Source: Pseudomonas jessenii (GTDB lineage: Bacteria; Pseudomonadota; Gammaproteobacteria; Pseudomonadales; Pseudomonadaceae). From it: DNA of 64,000 nt. Below the pieces are notes generated by a model that had not been told where the DNA came from, ran no database searches, and saw only the letters and a list, made by a program, of their open reading frames with translations. The number at the start of each line of letters is the position of its first letter. The first letter of the stretch is position 1. This document shows, piece by piece, positions 35,146 through 44,065 of the stretch. The position numbers were made by a program, and so were the translations under genes. The DNA lies in assembly GCF_002236115.1 (NCBI RefSeq), contig NZ_NIWT01000010.1, forward strand, positions 269,179 through 333,178, given 5' to 3'.

Positions 35146-35583
35146 TTATTCCTCGAACTTGCCGCCAGCTGCTTCGATAGCCGCACGCGCACCCTTGGTG
35201 GCGCCGATTCCCTTGCCGATAGTGACAGCGCGAGTCACTTCACCGGACAGCATGATTTTCACACGCTGTACGTTGACATTGATCACGTTGGCATCTTTCA
35301 GGGACTGCACGGTGACGATGTCGCCTTCCACTTTAGCCAGCTCGGACAAACGCACTTCTGCGCGATCCATGGCTTTCAGGGAAACGAAACCGAACTTCGG
35401 CAGGCGACGATGCAGCGGCTGTTGACCGCCTTCAAAGCCTGGAGCAATGGTGCCACCGGAGCGGGAGGTCTGACCTTTGTGACCACGGCCACCAGTCTTA
35501 CCCAAACCGCTACCGATACCACGGCCCGGACGATGCTTTTCGCGACGGGAACCCGGCGCTGGACTCAGATCATTGAGTTTCAT
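35146..35583 (-). CDS. rplO: 50S ribosomal protein L15
   Basis: A 145-residue assembly protein for the 50S subunit, MKLNDLSPAPGSRREKHRPG then the glycine/arginine-rich region GIGSGLGKTGGRGHKGQTSR. It lies between rpmD and secY in the spc operon. Confidence 0.98.
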   Translation of the reverse strand: MKLNDLSPAPGSRREKHRPGRGIGSGLGKTGGRGHKGQTSRSGGTIAPGFEGGQQPLHRRLPKFGFVSLKAMDRAEVRLSELAKVEGDIVTVQSLKDANVINVNVQRVKIMLSGEVTRAVTIGKGIGATKGARAAIEAAGGKFEE

Positions 35584-35586
35584 CGA

Positions 35587-35763
35587 TTAACCCTCGACAC
35601 GCAGCATGTAGTAAGCCTTGTTGATCATCCCGCGATTCTCGGGAGTATCCTGGACTTCTACAGTGTGACCGATGCGACGCAGACCCAGACCCTTAACGCA
35701 CAGTTTGTGGTTAGGGATGCGGCCGGTCATGCTTTTGATCAGCGTTACTTTTACGGTAGCCAT
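35587..35763 (-). CDS. rpmD: 50S ribosomal protein L30
   Basis: A 58-residue protein, [20 protein letters not shown] then [20 protein letters not shown], ending YYMLRVEG. Length is standard for L30. It sits 2 bp after rpsE and 3 bp before rplO. Confidence 0.97.
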
Positions 35764-35765
35764 GA

Positions 35766-36266
35766 TCAGAAGATCTCCTTGACGCTTTTGCCACGCTTGG
35801 CGGCAATGGATTCAGGAGACTGCATTGCTTTCAAACCCTTGAAAGTGGCGTGAACCACGTTTACAGGGTTAGTCGAGCCGTAGCACTTGGCCAGAACGTT
35901 CTGAACGCCAGCAACTTCGAGGACAGCACGCATAGCGCCGCCAGCGATGATACCGGTACCTTCAGAAGCAGGCTGCATGTACACCTTCGAAGCGCCGTGA
36001 GCGGACTTCATTGCGTACTGCAGGGTGGTGCCGTTCAGATCAACCTGGATCATGTTGCGGCGAGCAGCTTCCATTGCCTTCTGGATCGCAGCAGGCACTT
36101 CACGCGACTTGCCACGGCCGAAGCCAACACGGCCCTTACCATCACCAACCACGGTCAACGCGGTGAAGGTGAAGATACGGCCGCCTTTAACGGTTTTGGC
36201 TACGCGGTTAACTTGAACCAGCTTCTCGATGTAGCCTTCGTCGCGCTTTTGGTCGTTATTTGACAT
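35766..36266 (-). CDS. rpsE: 30S ribosomal protein S5
   Basis: A 166-residue protein at the mRNA entry and decoding fidelity region. Double-stranded RNA-binding-like N-domain ([20 protein letters not shown]) and the [20 protein letters not shown] loop, where spectinomycin-resistance changes occur in other species, look wild-type. Spc operon, 3 bp after rplR. Confidence 0.98.
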
Positions 36267-36269
36267 AAC

Positions 36270-36620
36270 TTAGAACTCCAGCCCAGCTTCACGAGCAGCA
36301 TCAGCCAGCGCTTTAACGCGGCCGTGGTACTTGAAGCCAGAGCGGTCGAAAGCCACTTGCGAGACGCCAGCGGCCTTAGCACGCGTAGCGACCAGCTGGC
36401 CAACCTTAGTGGCCGCGTCGATGTTGCCGGTGGCACCATCACGCAGTTCTTTATCCAAAGTCGAGGCGCTTGCCAGGACTTTGTTGCCGTCGGCCGAAAT
36501 GACCTGGGCGTAGATGTGCTGCGAAGAGCGGAACACGCAGAGACGCACGACTTCGAGTTCGTGCATTTTCAGGCGTGCTTTGCGAGCGCGACGCAGTCGA
36601 GTAACTTTTTTGTCGGTCAT
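36270..36620 (-). CDS. rplR: 50S ribosomal protein L18
   Basis: A 116-residue 5S rRNA-binding protein of the central protuberance. Start MTDKKVTRLRRARKARLKMH; DRSGFKYHGRVKALADAARE is the conserved C-terminal part. Placed 10 bp after rplF in the spc operon. Confidence 0.98.
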   Translation of the reverse strand: MTDKKVTRLRRARKARLKMHELEVVRLCVFRSSQHIYAQVISADGNKVLASASTLDKELRDGATGNIDAATKVGQLVATRAKAAGVSQVAFDRSGFKYHGRVKALADAAREAGLEF

Positions 36621-36630
36621 TTGCTATGCC

Positions 36631-37164
36631 CTACTTCTTCTTGGCTTCTTTACGACGGACGACTTCGTCCGCGTAGCGCACACCTTTGCCTTTGTACGGC
36701 TCTGGTGGACGGAAGTCGCGGATCTCGGCGGCCACTTGACCTACCAGCTGCTTGTCGATGCCCTTGATCAGGATATCGGTCTGGCTAGGAGTCTCAGCGG
36801 TGATGCCTTCCGGCAGTTCGTAATCCACTGGGTGCGAGAAGCCAAGAGCCAGGTTCAGCACTGTGCCTTTTGCTTGCGCTTTGTAACCAACACCGACCAG
36901 CTGGAGCTTGCGCTCGAAGCCTTGGCTTACGCCCTGGACCATGTTGTTTACCAACGCACGAGTGGTACCAGCCATCGCGCGAGTCTGTTGATCGCCATTG
37001 CGAGCAGCGAAACGCAGCTCACCAGCTTCTTCAACGATCTCAACGGACGAGTGGATGTTCAGTTCGAGAGTGCCCTTGGCACCCTTCACCGAAAGCTGTT
37101 GGCCTGCGAATTTTACTTCGACACCGGCTGGCAGCTTAACGGGGTTCTTAGCGACGCGAGACAT
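36631..37164 (-). CDS. rplF: 50S ribosomal protein L6
   Basis: A 177-residue protein near the factor-binding site. Start MSRVAKNPVKLPAGVEVKFA; C-terminal PEPYKGKGVRYADEVVRRKE is the L6 signature. It lies 12 bp after rpsH. Confidence 0.98.
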   Translation of the reverse strand: MSRVAKNPVKLPAGVEVKFAGQQLSVKGAKGTLELNIHSSVEIVEEAGELRFAARNGDQQTRAMAGTTRALVNNMVQGVSQGFERKLQLVGVGYKAQAKGTVLNLALGFSHPVDYELPEGITAETPSQTDILIKGIDKQLVGQVAAEIRDFRPPEPYKGKGVRYADEVVRRKEAKKK

Positions 37165-37176
37165 GCTTATCCCCCC

Positions 37177-37569
37177 TTAGAACACAGTGCAAAGAACTTC
37201 GCCGCCGACACCGGCAGCGCGCGCAGCACGATCAGTCATCACACCCTTGTTGGTGGAGACGATAGACACACCGAGACCGCCACGAACTTTTGGCAGATCA
37301 TCGACGGACTTGTACTGACGCAGGCCTGGACGGCTAACGCGCTTCACTTCTTCGATAACCGGACGGCCTTCGAAGTACTTCAGCTCGATGGACAGCAGTG
37401 GTTTGATTTCGCTGCTGATCTGATAACCCGCAATGTAACCTTCGTCCTTCAGGACTTTGGCAACAGCTACCTTCAACGTGGAAGATGGCATGCTTACGAC
37501 GGACTTTTCAGCCATCTGGGCATTACGGATACGAGTTAGCATGTCCGCTAACGGGTCCTGCATACTCAT
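37177..37569 (-). CDS. rpsH: 30S ribosomal protein S8
   Basis: A 130-residue primary 16S rRNA-binding protein, the translational repressor of the spc operon in E. coli. Start MSMQDPLADMLTRIRNAQMA; C-terminal GGLGVSIVSTNKGVMTDRAA is the rRNA-binding signature. Unusually, it is separated from rpsN by 209 bp that contains a hairpin, a promoter and a short leader terminator-like hairpin. RBS TTAGGAGC precedes the start. Confidence 0.98.
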   Translation of the reverse strand: MSMQDPLADMLTRIRNAQMAEKSVVSMPSSTLKVAVAKVLKDEGYIAGYQISSEIKPLLSIELKYFEGRPVIEEVKRVSRPGLRQYKSVDDLPKVRGGLGVSIVSTNKGVMTDRAARAAGVGGEVLCTVF

Positions 37570-37589
37570 GGGCTAGACGCTCCTAATAC

Positions 37590-37611
37590 AAAAAAATTAG
37601 CCTTGCGGCTA
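37590..37611 (-). terminator. Leader hairpin with T7 before rpsH (attenuator candidate)
   Basis: On the minus strand, TAGCC-GCAA-GGCTA with a GNRA-type loop, then AATTTTTTTG. It lies just ahead of the rpsH RBS, in the leader of the internal promoter; a 5-bp stem is short, so efficiency is uncertain. Confidence 0.5.
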
Positions 37612-37667
37612 TTACGTGTCGCCGAGAATCTCCGAGCATGAAAAACACGGGCTCAGGCGAGCCGGGT

Positions 37668-37696
37668 ATTCTAGACACACCCCGGAAATGAATCAA
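37668..37696 (-). promoter_or_regulatory. Internal promoter of the spc operon, upstream of rpsH
   Basis: Minus strand: -35 TTGATT (37691-37696), 17-base spacer, -10 TAGAAT (37668-37673), and a GC-rich discriminator. The -35 overlaps the 3' arm of the hairpin at 37692-37715. Confidence 0.68.
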
Positions 37697-37715
37697 GCCC
37701 CAAAAGGGGCTTGAT
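37692..37715 (-). terminator. Hairpin between rpsN and rpsH
   Basis: A perfect 10-bp stem ATCAAGCCCC / GGGGCTTGAT with an AAAA/TTTT loop. It lacks a T-run downstream on the minus strand (TTCATTTCC follows), so it may act as a pause or mRNA end-protecting structure rather than a strong terminator. Confidence 0.55.
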
Positions 37716-37778
37716 CCAGATTCAAGGCCACCGGTGGTCAGGATCTTGCGATCCTGGACACCGAGACTTTGACAGTAC

Positions 37779-38084
37779 TTACCAGCTGGCTTTAACCAGA
37801 CCCGGTACGTCACCACGCATGGCAGCTTCACGCAGCTTGTTACGGCCGAGGCCGAACTTGCGGTAAACGCCGTGTGGACGACCGGTCAGGCGGCAGCGGT
37901 TACGCATGCGCGAAGCGCTTGCGTCACGTGGCTGCTTCTGCAGGGCTACTGTAGCTTCCCAACGCGCTTCTGGACTTGCGTTCAGATCAACGATGATAGC
38001 TTTCAGTGCTGCACGCTTCTTGGCGTACTTGGCAACCGTGAGCTGACGCTTCAGCTCGCGGTTTTTCATGCTCATCTTGGCCAT
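37779..38084 (-). CDS. rpsN: 30S ribosomal protein S14
   Basis: A 101-residue long-form S14 without the zinc CxxC motifs. I start it at the ATG ending at 38084 (MAKMSMKNRELKRQLTVAKY), 13 bp after rplE; codons further upstream overlap rplE. C-terminal RNRCRLTGRPHGVYRKFGLG is the S14 signature. It is the last gene before the 209-bp break in the spc operon. Confidence 0.97.
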   Translation of the reverse strand: MAKMSMKNRELKRQLTVAKYAKKRAALKAIIVDLNASPEARWEATVALQKQPRDASASRMRNRCRLTGRPHGVYRKFGLGRNKLREAAMRGDVPGLVKASW

Positions 38085-38097
38085 GGTCCTACTCCAA

Positions 38098-38637
38098 TCA
38101 GTTGCGGAACGGGAATTTGAACGCACGCAGCAGAGCGCGGCCTTCATCATCGTTCTTGGCAGTGGTGGTCAGGGTGATGTCCAGACCGCGGAGAGCATCG
38201 ATTTTGTCGTAGTCGATTTCCGGGAAGATGATCTGCTCTTTCACGCCCATGCTGTAGTTGCCACGACCATCGAAGGACTTGGCATTCAGGCCGCGGAAGT
38301 CGCGAACCCGAGGCAGGGAGATCGACAGCAGACGATCCAGGAACTCGTACATACGCTCACGGCGCAGGGTCACTTTGACGCCGATCGGCCAACCTTCACG
38401 GACTTTAAAGCCAGCGATGGATTTGCGAGCGTAGGTCACAACGACTTTCTGGCCGGTGATCTTTTCCAGGTCAGCAACAGCGTGCTCGATGACTTTTTTG
38501 TCGCCGATCGCTTCGCCCAGACCCATGTTCAGGGTGATTTTGGTAACGCGCGGAACTTCCATCACGTTCGAAAGCTTAAGTTCTTCCTTAAGTTTCGGAG
38601 CAATTTCCTTCCGGTAAATCTCTTTTAGTCGTGCCAT
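38098..38637 (-). CDS. rplE: 50S ribosomal protein L5
   Basis: A 179-residue 5S rRNA-binding protein. Start MARLKEIYRKEIAPKLKEEL; conserved MEVPRVTKITLNMGLGEAIG is visible. Located 22 bp after rplX in the spc operon. Confidence 0.98.
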   Translation of the reverse strand: MARLKEIYRKEIAPKLKEELKLSNVMEVPRVTKITLNMGLGEAIGDKKVIEHAVADLEKITGQKVVVTYARKSIAGFKVREGWPIGVKVTLRRERMYEFLDRLLSISLPRVRDFRGLNAKSFDGRGNYSMGVKEQIIFPEIDYDKIDALRGLDITLTTTAKNDDEGRALLRAFKFPFRN

Positions 38638-38659
38638 GGTCTCATCTACCTAGCAGTGT

Positions 38660-38974
38660 TCAAGCATCAACCGCTTTTTGGGTCGACTTGAAGACACGAA
38701 TTTTCTTGCCATCTTCTACTTTGAAACCAACGCGGTCAGCCTTGTTGGTTTCGCCGTTGAAAATGGCGACGTTAGAAGCATCCAGTGGAGCTTCTTTTTC
38801 GACGATACCGCCCTGCACGCCCGACATCGGGTTAGGCTTGGTATGACGCTTGACCAGGTTCAGACCACCAATAACCAAACGGTTGTTAGCGAGAACCTTA
38901 AGCACCTTACCGCGCTTACCTTTGTCTTTGCCGGCGATCACGATGATCTCGTCGTCACGACGAATCTTTTGCAT
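38660..38974 (-). CDS. rplX: 50S ribosomal protein L24
   Basis: A 104-residue assembly-initiator protein of the 50S subunit with an N-terminal KOW motif (DDEIIVIAGKDKGKRGKVLK). It starts 11 bp after rplN. Confidence 0.98.
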   Translation of the reverse strand: MQKIRRDDEIIVIAGKDKGKRGKVLKVLANNRLVIGGLNLVKRHTKPNPMSGVQGGIVEKEAPLDASNVAIFNGETNKADRVGFKVEDGKKIRVFKSTQKAVDA

Positions 38975-38985
38975 GTCGGATCTCC

Positions 38986-39354
38986 TTACAGCACTTCTGG
39001 GGCGAGCGAGACGATCTTCATGAACTTCTCAGTACGAAGTTCACGGGTCACTGGCCCAAAGATACGGGTGCCGATCGGCTCTTGCTTGTTGTTCAGAAGA
39101 ACAGCAGCGTTGCCATCAAAGCGGATAATGGAGCCATCAGCACGACGTACGCCGTGACGAGTGCGGACTACAACAGCAGTCATCACTTGGCCTTTTTTCA
39201 CTTTACCGCGAGGAATTGCTTCCTTCACGGTAACTTTGATGATGTCACCGATACCAGCGTAACGACGATGGGAGCCACCCAGCACCTTGATGCACATAAC
39301 GCGGCGAGCGCCGCTGTTATCGGCCACATCGAGCATGGATTGAGTCTGAATCAT
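38986..39354 (-). CDS. rplN: 50S ribosomal protein L14
   Basis: A 122-residue protein contacting L19 and the 16S rRNA at the subunit interface. Start MIQTQSMLDVADNSGARRVM; the GPVTRELRTEKFMKIVSLAP C-terminus is typical. First gene of the spc operon; only 23 bp after rpsQ, so it is probably read through from the S10 operon. Confidence 0.98.
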   Translation of the reverse strand: MIQTQSMLDVADNSGARRVMCIKVLGGSHRRYAGIGDIIKVTVKEAIPRGKVKKGQVMTAVVVRTRHGVRRADGSIIRFDGNAAVLLNNKQEPIGTRIFGPVTRELRTEKFMKIVSLAPEVL

Positions 39355-39377
39355 ATAATTTCTCCGACCCCTAGTCC

Positions 39378-39644
39378 TTAGACTTCCACAGCGCGTTCGA
39401 GAACATCAACCAGCGCCCAAGACTTGGTCTTGGCCAAAGGACGAGTTTCACGAATAGTGACTTTGTCGCCGATGTGGCACTGATTGGTTTCGTCGTGCGC
39501 GTGCAGCTTAGTCGAACGCTTAACGTATTTACCGTAGATCGGGTGCTTAACGCGACGCTCGATCAGAACGGTGATGGTTTTGTCCATCTTGTCGCTGACA
39601 ACACGGCCAGTCAGCGTACGGACAGTTTTTTCGGCTTCAGCCAT
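39378..39644 (-). CDS. rpsQ: 30S ribosomal protein S17
   Basis: An 88-residue primary rRNA-binding OB-fold protein, MAEAEKTVRTLTGRVVSDKM then IRETRPLAKTKSWALVDVLE. Last gene of the S10 group, 2 bp after rpmC. Confidence 0.98.
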   Translation of the reverse strand: MAEAEKTVRTLTGRVVSDKMDKTITVLIERRVKHPIYGKYVKRSTKLHAHDETNQCHIGDKVTIRETRPLAKTKSWALVDVLERAVEV

Positions 39645-39646
39645 GA

Positions 39647-39838
39647 TTACTTACCTGCCTGCTGGTTGAGCACAGTCTTCACGCGAGCGATGTCACGCTT
39701 AACTTGCGAGAGCAGATGAGACTGCCCCAACTGGCCAGTTGCTTTCTGCATACGCAGATTGAACTGGTCGCGCAGCAGGCCGAGCAGTTGCTCGTTCAGC
39801 TGCTGTGCGGATTTTTCACGAAGTTCATTCGCTTTCAT
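39647..39838 (-). CDS. rpmC: 50S ribosomal protein L29
   Basis: A 63-residue two-helix protein at the tunnel exit, [21 protein letters not shown] use the ATG ending at 39838, which overlaps the rplP stop (TGATG); a GTG one codon upstream is possible. Confidence 0.96.
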
Positions 39839-40251
39839 CACATCACCGTCCGTTTAACAAAGGAGGTGGCGAGCGGCAGCTTTGCAGCAGCCAGGGCGAA
39901 AGCCTCACGCGCCAGCTCTTCAGAAACACCCTCGATTTCATACAGGACTTTGCCTGGCTGAATCTGGGCAACCCAGTATTCCACGTTACCCTTACCTTTA
40001 CCCATCCGAACCTCGAGAGGTTTTTTGGAGATCGGCTTGTCCGGGAATACACGGATCCAGATCTTGCCGCCACGTTTTACGTGACGGGTCAGAGCACGAC
40101 GCGCTGACTCGATCTGACGAGCGGTGAGACGACCACGAGCAACAGACTTCAGCGCGAACTCGCCGAAGCTGACTTTGCTACCGCGCAATGCCAGGCCACG
40201 GTTGTGACCAGTCATCTGCTTGCGGAACTTCGTACGCTTTGGTTGCAACAT
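39838..40251 (-). CDS. rplP: 50S ribosomal protein L16
   Basis: A 137-residue protein at the A-site side of the 50S subunit, [20 protein letters not shown]; the [20 protein letters not shown] motif is characteristic. It is 12 bp after rpsC and overlaps rpmC by 1 bp. Confidence 0.98.
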
Positions 40252-40263
40252 TTGGCGTACCCC

Positions 40264-40950
40264 TTACTTAGCAGCTTTTTTACGAGGCGCTGGTGCTTGT
40301 GGTTTCAGTTCTTCTTGGCGACCACCAATTACTTCGCCTTTGAAGATCCAAACCTTTACACCGATCACACCGTAAGTGGTGTGAGCTTCGTAGTTGGCAT
40401 AGTCGATGTCGGCACGCAGGGTGTGCAATGGCACACGACCTTCGCGATACCATTCAGTACGTGCGATTTCAGCACCGCCGAGACGACCGCTCACTTGGAT
40501 TTTGATGCCTTTGGCACCAATGCGCATGGCGTTCTGTACTGCGCGCTTCATAGCGCGACGGAACATTACGCGACGCTCCAGCTGCTGAGCTACGCTCTGC
40601 GCAACCAGCATACCGTCGAGCTCCGGCTTGCGGATCTCTTCGATATTGATGTGCACAGGCACACCCATTTGCTTGGTCAGGTCCTGACGCAGTTTCTCAA
40701 CATCTTCACCTTTCTTCCCGATAACGATACCTGGACGAGCGGTGTGGATGGTGATGCGTGCAGTTTGGGCCGGACGATGGATATCGATACGGCTTACGGA
40801 CGCGCTTTTTAGTTTGTCTTGGAGGTACTCACGCACATTCAGATCTGCGAGCAAATAGTCCGCATAAGTCCGACCGTCTGCGTACCAGACGGAGGTGTGC
40901 TCCTTGACGATTCCCAGGCGAATGCCAATGGGATGTACTTTCTGACCCAT
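40264..40950 (-). CDS. rpsC: 30S ribosomal protein S3
   Basis: A 228-residue mRNA-entry-channel protein with helicase activity. KH domain at residues about 40-105 (IVIGKKGEDVEKLRQDLTKQ); C-terminal domain includes IQVSGRLGGAEIARTEWYRE. The ATG ending at 40950 (MGQKVHPIGIRLGI) is the universal S3 start; the longer open frame upstream overlaps rplV. Confidence 0.98.
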   Translation of the reverse strand: MGQKVHPIGIRLGIVKEHTSVWYADGRTYADYLLADLNVREYLQDKLKSASVSRIDIHRPAQTARITIHTARPGIVIGKKGEDVEKLRQDLTKQMGVPVHINIEEIRKPELDGMLVAQSVAQQLERRVMFRRAMKRAVQNAMRIGAKGIKIQVSGRLGGAEIARTEWYREGRVPLHTLRADIDYANYEAHTTYGVIGVKVWIFKGEVIGGRQEELKPQAPAPRKKAAK

Positions 40951-40963
40951 CTCTTCGACTCCG

Positions 40964-41296
40964 TTACTTGTCAGCAACCTTGACAGTGATATGGCAAGAC
41001 CGCTTGACGATGCGATCAGCACGGCCTTTGGCACGTGGCATGATGCGCTTCAGCGAACGCCCTTCGTTGACGAAAACAGTGCTGACCTTCAGGTCATCAA
41101 CGTCTGCGCCTTCGTTATGCTCGGCGTTGGCTACGGCCGACTCCAGCACTTTCTTCATGATCTCGGCGGCTTTCTTACTGCTGAAAGCCAACAGGTTGAG
41201 CGCTTCGCCCACCTTCTTCCCGCGGATCTGGTCGGCGACCAAGCGGGCTTTCTGGGCGGAGATTCGAGCGCCCGACAACTTAGCGGCTACTTCCAT
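40964..41296 (-). CDS. rplV: 50S ribosomal protein L22
   Basis: A 110-residue protein lining the exit tunnel; its beta-hairpin loop ([20 protein letters not shown]) is the site of macrolide-related changes and looks wild-type. S10 operon, 11 bp after rpsS. Confidence 0.98.
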
Positions 41297-41307
41297 TTCC
41301 TAACCCC

Positions 41308-41583
41308 TTAACGCTTGGCTTTCTTGTCTGCCACGTGCCCGCGATAAGTGCGGGTACCGGCGAACTCGCCCAGTTTGTGGCCGACCATGTCTTCGTTCAC
41401 GAGAACTGGGACGTGCTGACGACCGTTGTGTACTGCGATGGTCAGACCGACCATTTGTGGCAGGATCATCGAACGACGCGACCAGGTTTTCACCGGTTTG
41501 CGATCGTTCTTTTCCGCCGCCACTTCGATCTTCTTCAGTAGGTGAAGATCGATAAAAGGACCTTTTTTCAGAGAACGTGGCAC
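41308..41583 (-). CDS. rpsS: 30S ribosomal protein S19
   Basis: A 91-residue head protein, MPRSLKKGPFIDLHLLKKIE; C-terminal VGHKLGEFAGTRTYRGHVAD is the signature. 16 bp after rplB. Confidence 0.98.
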   Translation of the reverse strand: MPRSLKKGPFIDLHLLKKIEVAAEKNDRKPVKTWSRRSMILPQMVGLTIAVHNGRQHVPVLVNEDMVGHKLGEFAGTRTYRGHVADKKAKR

Positions 41584-41599
41584 TGTCGTATCCCTCTAT

Positions 41600-42424
41600 T
41601 TACTTGCGACGACGGACGATCATTTTGTCGGTACGCTTATTACCACGAGTCTTCGCGCCCTTAGTCGGGAAGCCCCATGGCGATACCGGATGACGACCAC
41701 CAGAGGTACGACCTTCACCACCACCATGTGGGTGGTCAACCGGGTTCATGGCAACACCACGAACGGTTGGGCGAACGCCACGCCAGCGTTTGGCACCAGC
41801 TTTACCCAGCGAACGCAGGCTGTGCTCGGAGTTCGAGACTTCGCCCAGGGTCGCACGGCATTCAGCCAGGACTTTACGCATTTCACCGGAACGCAGACGC
41901 AGGGTAACGTACACGCCTTCACGAGCGATCAGCTGAGCCGAAGCACCAGCGGAACGAGCGATCTGTGCGCCTTTACCTGGCTTCAGTTCGATGCCGTGTA
42001 CGGTAGAACCGACTGGAATGTTGCGCAGTTGCAGAGCGTTACCTGGCTTGATTGGAGCCAGAGCGCCTGCGATCAGCGTGTCGCCAGCACTCACGCCTTT
42101 AGGGGCGATGATGTAGCGGCGCTCGCCGTCTGCGTAGCAGAGCAGTGCGATGTGAGCAGTACGGTTTGGATCGTATTCGATACGCTCGACAGTGGCGACG
42201 ATGCCATCTTTGTCGTTGCGACGGAAATCGACCATACGGTAATGCTGCTTATGACCACCACCGATGTGACGAGTGGTAATACGGCCATTGTTGTTACGAC
42301 CACCAGTCTTCGATTTCTTCTCGAGCAGCGGTGCGTGAGGAGCGCCTTTATGCAGCTCCTGGTTGACCACCTTGACCACAAAACGGCGGCCAGGGGAAGT
42401 CGGTTTGCATTTAACGATTGCCAT
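41600..42424 (-). CDS. rplB: 50S ribosomal protein L2
   Basis: A 274-residue protein needed for peptidyl transfer and subunit joining. The conserved VDHPHGGGEGR loop containing the essential His (about residue 229) is present. Start MAIVKCKPTSPGRRFVVKVV. 14 bp after rplW. Confidence 0.98.
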   Translation of the reverse strand: MAIVKCKPTSPGRRFVVKVVNQELHKGAPHAPLLEKKSKTGGRNNNGRITTRHIGGGHKQHYRMVDFRRNDKDGIVATVERIEYDPNRTAHIALLCYADGERRYIIAPKGVSAGDTLIAGALAPIKPGNALQLRNIPVGSTVHGIELKPGKGAQIARSAGASAQLIAREGVYVTLRLRSGEMRKVLAECRATLGEVSNSEHSLRSLGKAGAKRWRGVRPTVRGVAMNPVDHPHGGGEGRTSGGRHPVSPWGFPTKGAKTRGNKRTDKMIVRRRK

Positions 42425-42438
42425 GATGCACCCCTTCC

Positions 42439-42738
42439 TTACTCAGCACTGCTGCTGAAATCGAGATCTTGGCCTGGCTGAAGGGAGATAACTGCCTTCT
42501 TCCAGTCATTACGCTTGCCCAGACCGCGAGCAGTGCGCTTGCTCTTACCCAGAACATTCAGGGTAGTAACACGCTCTACTTTCACGCTGAACAGGCTTTC
42601 GACGGCCTTCTTGATTTCCAGCTTGGTTGCGTCGGTAGCAACCTTGAAAACGAACTGGCCTTTCTTGTCTGCCAGAACCGTAGCCTTCTCGGAAACGTGC
42701 GGGCCAAGCAGAACTTTAAATACGCGTTCCTGGTTCAT
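42439..42738 (-). CDS. rplW: 50S ribosomal protein L23
   Basis: A 99-residue tunnel-exit protein that docks trigger factor and SRP. Start [20 protein letters not shown]. It overlaps rplD by 4 bp (ATGA). Confidence 0.98.
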
Positions 42739-43337
42739 CCCAGCAGCTCCTCGAATTTCTTCACGGCCGACACGGTGATCAACACCTTGTCGTATGCGAT
42801 CAGACTAACTGGATCGGAACCTTGCACGTCACGTACATCTACGTGTGGCAGGTTACGAGCAGCCAGGTACAGGTTCTGATCAACAGCGTCGGACACGATC
42901 AGAACGTCGGTCAGGCTCATGTTGTTCAGTTTGCCCAGCAGGTCTTTGGTTTTCGGCGTTTCAACGGCGAAATCCTGAACCACGACCAGACGATCAGTAC
43001 GCACCAGCTCAGCAAGGATGGAACGCATTGCTGCGCGGTACATCTTCTTGTTCAGCTTCTGGGAGTGATCCTGAGGACGAGCTGCGAAAGTGGTACCGCC
43101 GCCACGCCAGATTGGGCTACGGATAGTACCGGCACGAGCACGGCCAGTACCTTTCTGACGCCATGGGCGCTTACCGCCACCACGAACGTCGGAACGGGTC
43201 TTTTGCTGCTTGGAACCCTGACGACCGCCAGCCATGTAGGCTACGACTGCTTGGTGAACCAGCGTCTCGTTGAATTCGCCGCCAAATGTCAGTTCGGAAA
43301 CTTCGATCGCTTGAGCGTCATTTACATTTAATTGCAT
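42735..43337 (-). CDS. rplD: 50S ribosomal protein L4
   Basis: A 200-residue protein with a tunnel-lining loop ([20 protein letters not shown]). In E. coli L4 also represses its own operon via a long leader, but here the leader is only about 55 nt. Start [20 protein letters not shown], 12 bp after rplC. Confidence 0.98.
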
Positions 43338-43349
43338 GTCAGCTTCCCC

Positions 43350-43985
43350 TTAACCGCGAGCCTTGGCTGCTGGACGTACAACCAAGTTGCCGCCAGTAGC
43401 GCCAGGAACAGCGCCCTTGACCAACAACAGATTGCGTTCAGCGTCCACGCGCACTACTTCGAGGGACTGCACGGTCACGCGCTCAGCGCCCATATGACCG
43501 GACATTTTTTTGCCCTTGAATACACGACCAGGAGTCTGGCACTGGCCGATAGAGCCTGGAACGCGGTGGGATACGGAGTTACCGTGGGTGTTATCTTGCC
43601 CGCGGAAATTCCAACGCTTGATCGTACCCTGGAAGCCTTTACCCTTGGACTGACCGGTTACATCAACCAGTTGACCAGCGGCGAAGATTTCAGCGTTGAT
43701 CAGATCGCCGGCCTGGTACTCGCCTTCTTCAAGGCGGAATTCCATTACGGTACGACCAGCGGCAACGTTCGCTTTAGCGAAGTGGCCAGCCTGAGCTGCT
43801 GTTACACGCGAAGCACGACGCTCGCCGACAGTGACTTGCACTGCACGATAGCCATCGGTCTCTTCAGTTTTGAACTGGGTGACGCGATTCGGTTCGATCT
43901 CAATGACCGTGACCGGAATGGAGACACCTTCTTCGGTGAAAATACGGGTCATACCCGCTTTACGACCGACTACACCAATAGTCAT
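43350..43985 (-). CDS. rplC: 50S ribosomal protein L3
   Basis: A 211-residue assembly-initiator protein reaching the peptidyl transferase centre. The ATG ending at 43985 (MTIGVVGRKAGMTRIFTEEG) is the family start; the frame is open 11 codons further upstream. The central loop contains RGQDNTHGNSVSHRVPGSIG, whose Gln is methylated in E. coli. Confidence 0.97.
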   Translation of the reverse strand: MTIGVVGRKAGMTRIFTEEGVSIPVTVIEIEPNRVTQFKTEETDGYRAVQVTVGERRASRVTAAQAGHFAKANVAAGRTVMEFRLEEGEYQAGDLINAEIFAAGQLVDVTGQSKGKGFQGTIKRWNFRGQDNTHGNSVSHRVPGSIGQCQTPGRVFKGKKMSGHMGAERVTVQSLEVVRVDAERNLLLVKGAVPGATGGNLVVRPAAKARG

Positions 43986-44065
43986 GTTGTAAACCTCATG
44001 AGTGTACGGGGCTTTCACCCGCTATGGCCGCCCATTTCAGAGCGTTACACGACTAAGACCGAGTC

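Noticed and set aside
33682..35853. 723-codon open frame antisense to secY, rplO, rpmD
   Set aside because: Shadow of four conserved ribosomal and translocon genes; its product has no family features.
37583..37831. 82-codon minus-strand frame in the rpsN-rpsH spacer
   Set aside because: It overlaps the rpsN end, hairpin and promoter and shows no family resemblance; better explained as a regulatory spacer.
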